The notes under the pieces are model-generated. The model ran no database searches. It was not told the DNA's origin and saw only the letters and a list, made by a program, of their open reading frames with translations. A stretch of DNA of 64,000 bases from Branchinecta lynchi (Eukaryota; Arthropoda; Branchiopoda; Anostraca; Branchinectidae): contig JAKZAP010000018.1 of the NCBI GenBank assembly GCA_023053575.1, positions 21,152,458-21,216,457 on the forward strand. Direction: 5' to 3'. A program made the translations under genes and the position numbers. Shown piece after piece: positions 62,565 through 64,000 of the stretch; positions within the stretch are counted from its first letter, which is position 1, and each line of letters opens with the position of its first letter.

Positions 62565-64000
62565 CAAGAGCTACGAGCTCATATGGCACTTGTACGAGTA
62601 GGCTGTACAAGAAAGTAGATGAGAACGTCACAAAATACACCCGCCATCCAAAAATGCGGTTCGGAAATAGAAATAGGATATTTAGTTTCACTCATTTCTG
62701 AGCAGTTCCGGCATCGTCTCGATTGCCTGTAGCAAATGCACATGACTGTTCAAACTTTCATCCCAATAAATCCATTCGTTTGATCCCTAGACGTGCTACA
62801 CGATTTCCGGTACTCACTCTATCTCCACCTACCGTGGCCGAATCTGGTTCGGAATAAAAAAAATCGACCACCTAAAGCATCTTTGTGTATACCATCTATC
62901 AAGGTTCACTCGAATCTGAGCATTTTTGGAAAGTTCCGGTACCCCCCCCCTCCCACCAACGTTGTCGGAGCCGGTTCGGGCCCAATCTCTTAATTCCCTG
63001 TTCCTGTCCATCAAGTTTGACTGCAATTGGAGCATAGCCGATCTGCAAGTTTCCAGTACCCCCCCCCCCTACCTTGGCCGAATCCGGCCCGGACGCCAAA
63101 TAACAAATCTAGGCCGCATAAACTCGGCACTGTCGAGTTTGCATCTCATTCGGTCCATCCCCACCCCCAATTCCCCTAATCGTGGTCGCATATGGTTCGA
63201 ACGCATGTTTTACATGTCCAGGCCGTCGATTCGTATCACCCATGAAGTTTCACTCGAATCAGACCACTCGTTCGCAATTTATAGAAGTCAATTTCCATAT
63301 TTCTCTTCTCTTGCTCCCCAAAAAATGCTCGGATCTAGGAACGGAAGTTTCGGGGGTATGTTGTGTCAGGTTCTTAAGTCAAGATAATTCGGGTCGCTAA
63401 TATGCCTGCAAAGTTTCATTGTCGTTTTACATCTGGAACTATTCTAACTCACGACTACCGGAATTCCAGGAAACCCCCTCCAACTCCCCCCACAGAGCCC
63501 CGAAACCATCTGGCTCCGTCAATTTCATCTAGGCCCAAATGCCTAGTTTCGTCCCAATCCCTCTGCTTTTAGAGTTTCTTGAGTTTTCCACACACCCCCC
63601 CCCCATCCCCACAGGTATCGGACCCGACCCGGACGTGACACTGAACGTCCGAGGCGATAGCTCACCAGACAAGTTTCATTCAAATCCGATCCCCGTTCAA
63701 AAGTTATGCACGCCACTAGATTCCGGACTCCCCATCCACCCACTCCCCCCACGATGGTCGGGTAGGGGAAACGGCTGTTCTCAAGTCAATCTGTTCGGAT
63801 CCCTGACATACCTGCCAAGTTTCATCGCCCTAGGACATCAGGAAGTATGCCGAACTCGCGGGATCGCTAGAAATCCGGACCCCCACCCCAACTCCCCCAC
63901 AGTGCCCTGATCCGGTCCGGTTATGTCAATGACGTGTCTAGGACCTGTGCTTGTTTTTCCCACCAAGTTTCATCCCGATCCCTCCACTTTAAGCGTTTCT
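62565..64000 (+). repeat. Family C repeat, copy C6 (runs off right edge)
   Basis: Opens CAAGAGCTACGAGCTCATAT then GGCACTTGTACGAGTAGG. Near-identical, in inverse orientation, to about 600-2128. No gene; long frames are by-products of the C-rich text. Confidence 0.85.

Noticed and set aside
61385..63910. Many plus-strand frames rich in PPPP and KFH
   Set aside because: Same family C text in copies C5 and C6; frames arise from CCCCC tracts and unit length.

Overview
This window is nuclear DNA from an animal, most likely an invertebrate. Three conserved metazoan protein genes are split by GT-AG introns. One intron-less tRNA gene lacks an encoded CCA. Most of the remaining sequence is transposable elements and tandem repeats. 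I cannot fix the phylum: no marker gene is present and no search was possible. The SCAN-like Gag in the LTR element is compatible with a deuterostome or basal metazoan but does not prove it.

Layout. 1-9 kb: inverted copy of a C-rich repeat (family C), a family B repeat, LINE debris and several short foldback or MITE copies. 9.2 kb: tRNA-Phe(GAA). 10-19 kb: short dispersed repeats, a second family B element, an ORF1-only LINE remnant and an ORF2 LINE tail. 19.5-30.8 kb (+): a three-exon Spot14/MID1IP1-family gene (208 aa). Its large introns hold family B elements, foldback elements, G-tract hAT-like MITEs and a possible small gene at 23.86 kb. 32-36 kb: a 225-bp satellite, MITEs and a 105-bp tandem repeat. 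36.6-47.8 kb (+): inositol polyphosphate 1-phosphatase, five exons, 370 aa, complete. Intron 1 contains a family C element into which a 3.8-kb Gypsy-type LTR retrotransposon has inserted (5-bp target duplication, LTRs about 2.3% apart). 49.0-59.6 kb (-): the last four exons of METTL13 (dual eEF1A methyltransferase, 512 codons). Its N-terminal exons lie beyond the right edge or are missing. 61-64 kb: two more family C elements, the last being the inverted partner of the copy at the left edge.

The three genes are unrelated single-copy housekeeping or metabolic genes: a lipogenesis regulator, an inositol phosphate phosphatase and a translation-factor methyltransferase. INPP1 and METTL13 are convergent, with about 1.1 kb between stop codons. 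I see no operon-like system. The strongest unusual signals are in the repeats. (i) Three otherwise different repeat families (B, C and D) carry the same roughly 43-nt module next to a purine- or pyrimidine-rich box. (ii) Foldback elements are flanked by 16-17 bp duplications. (iii) An LTR retrotransposon without a recognisable reverse transcriptase has an intact 452-codon frame of unknown content as its longest open frame. Repeat boundaries and copy relations were read by eye and are approximate unless a target duplication is named.
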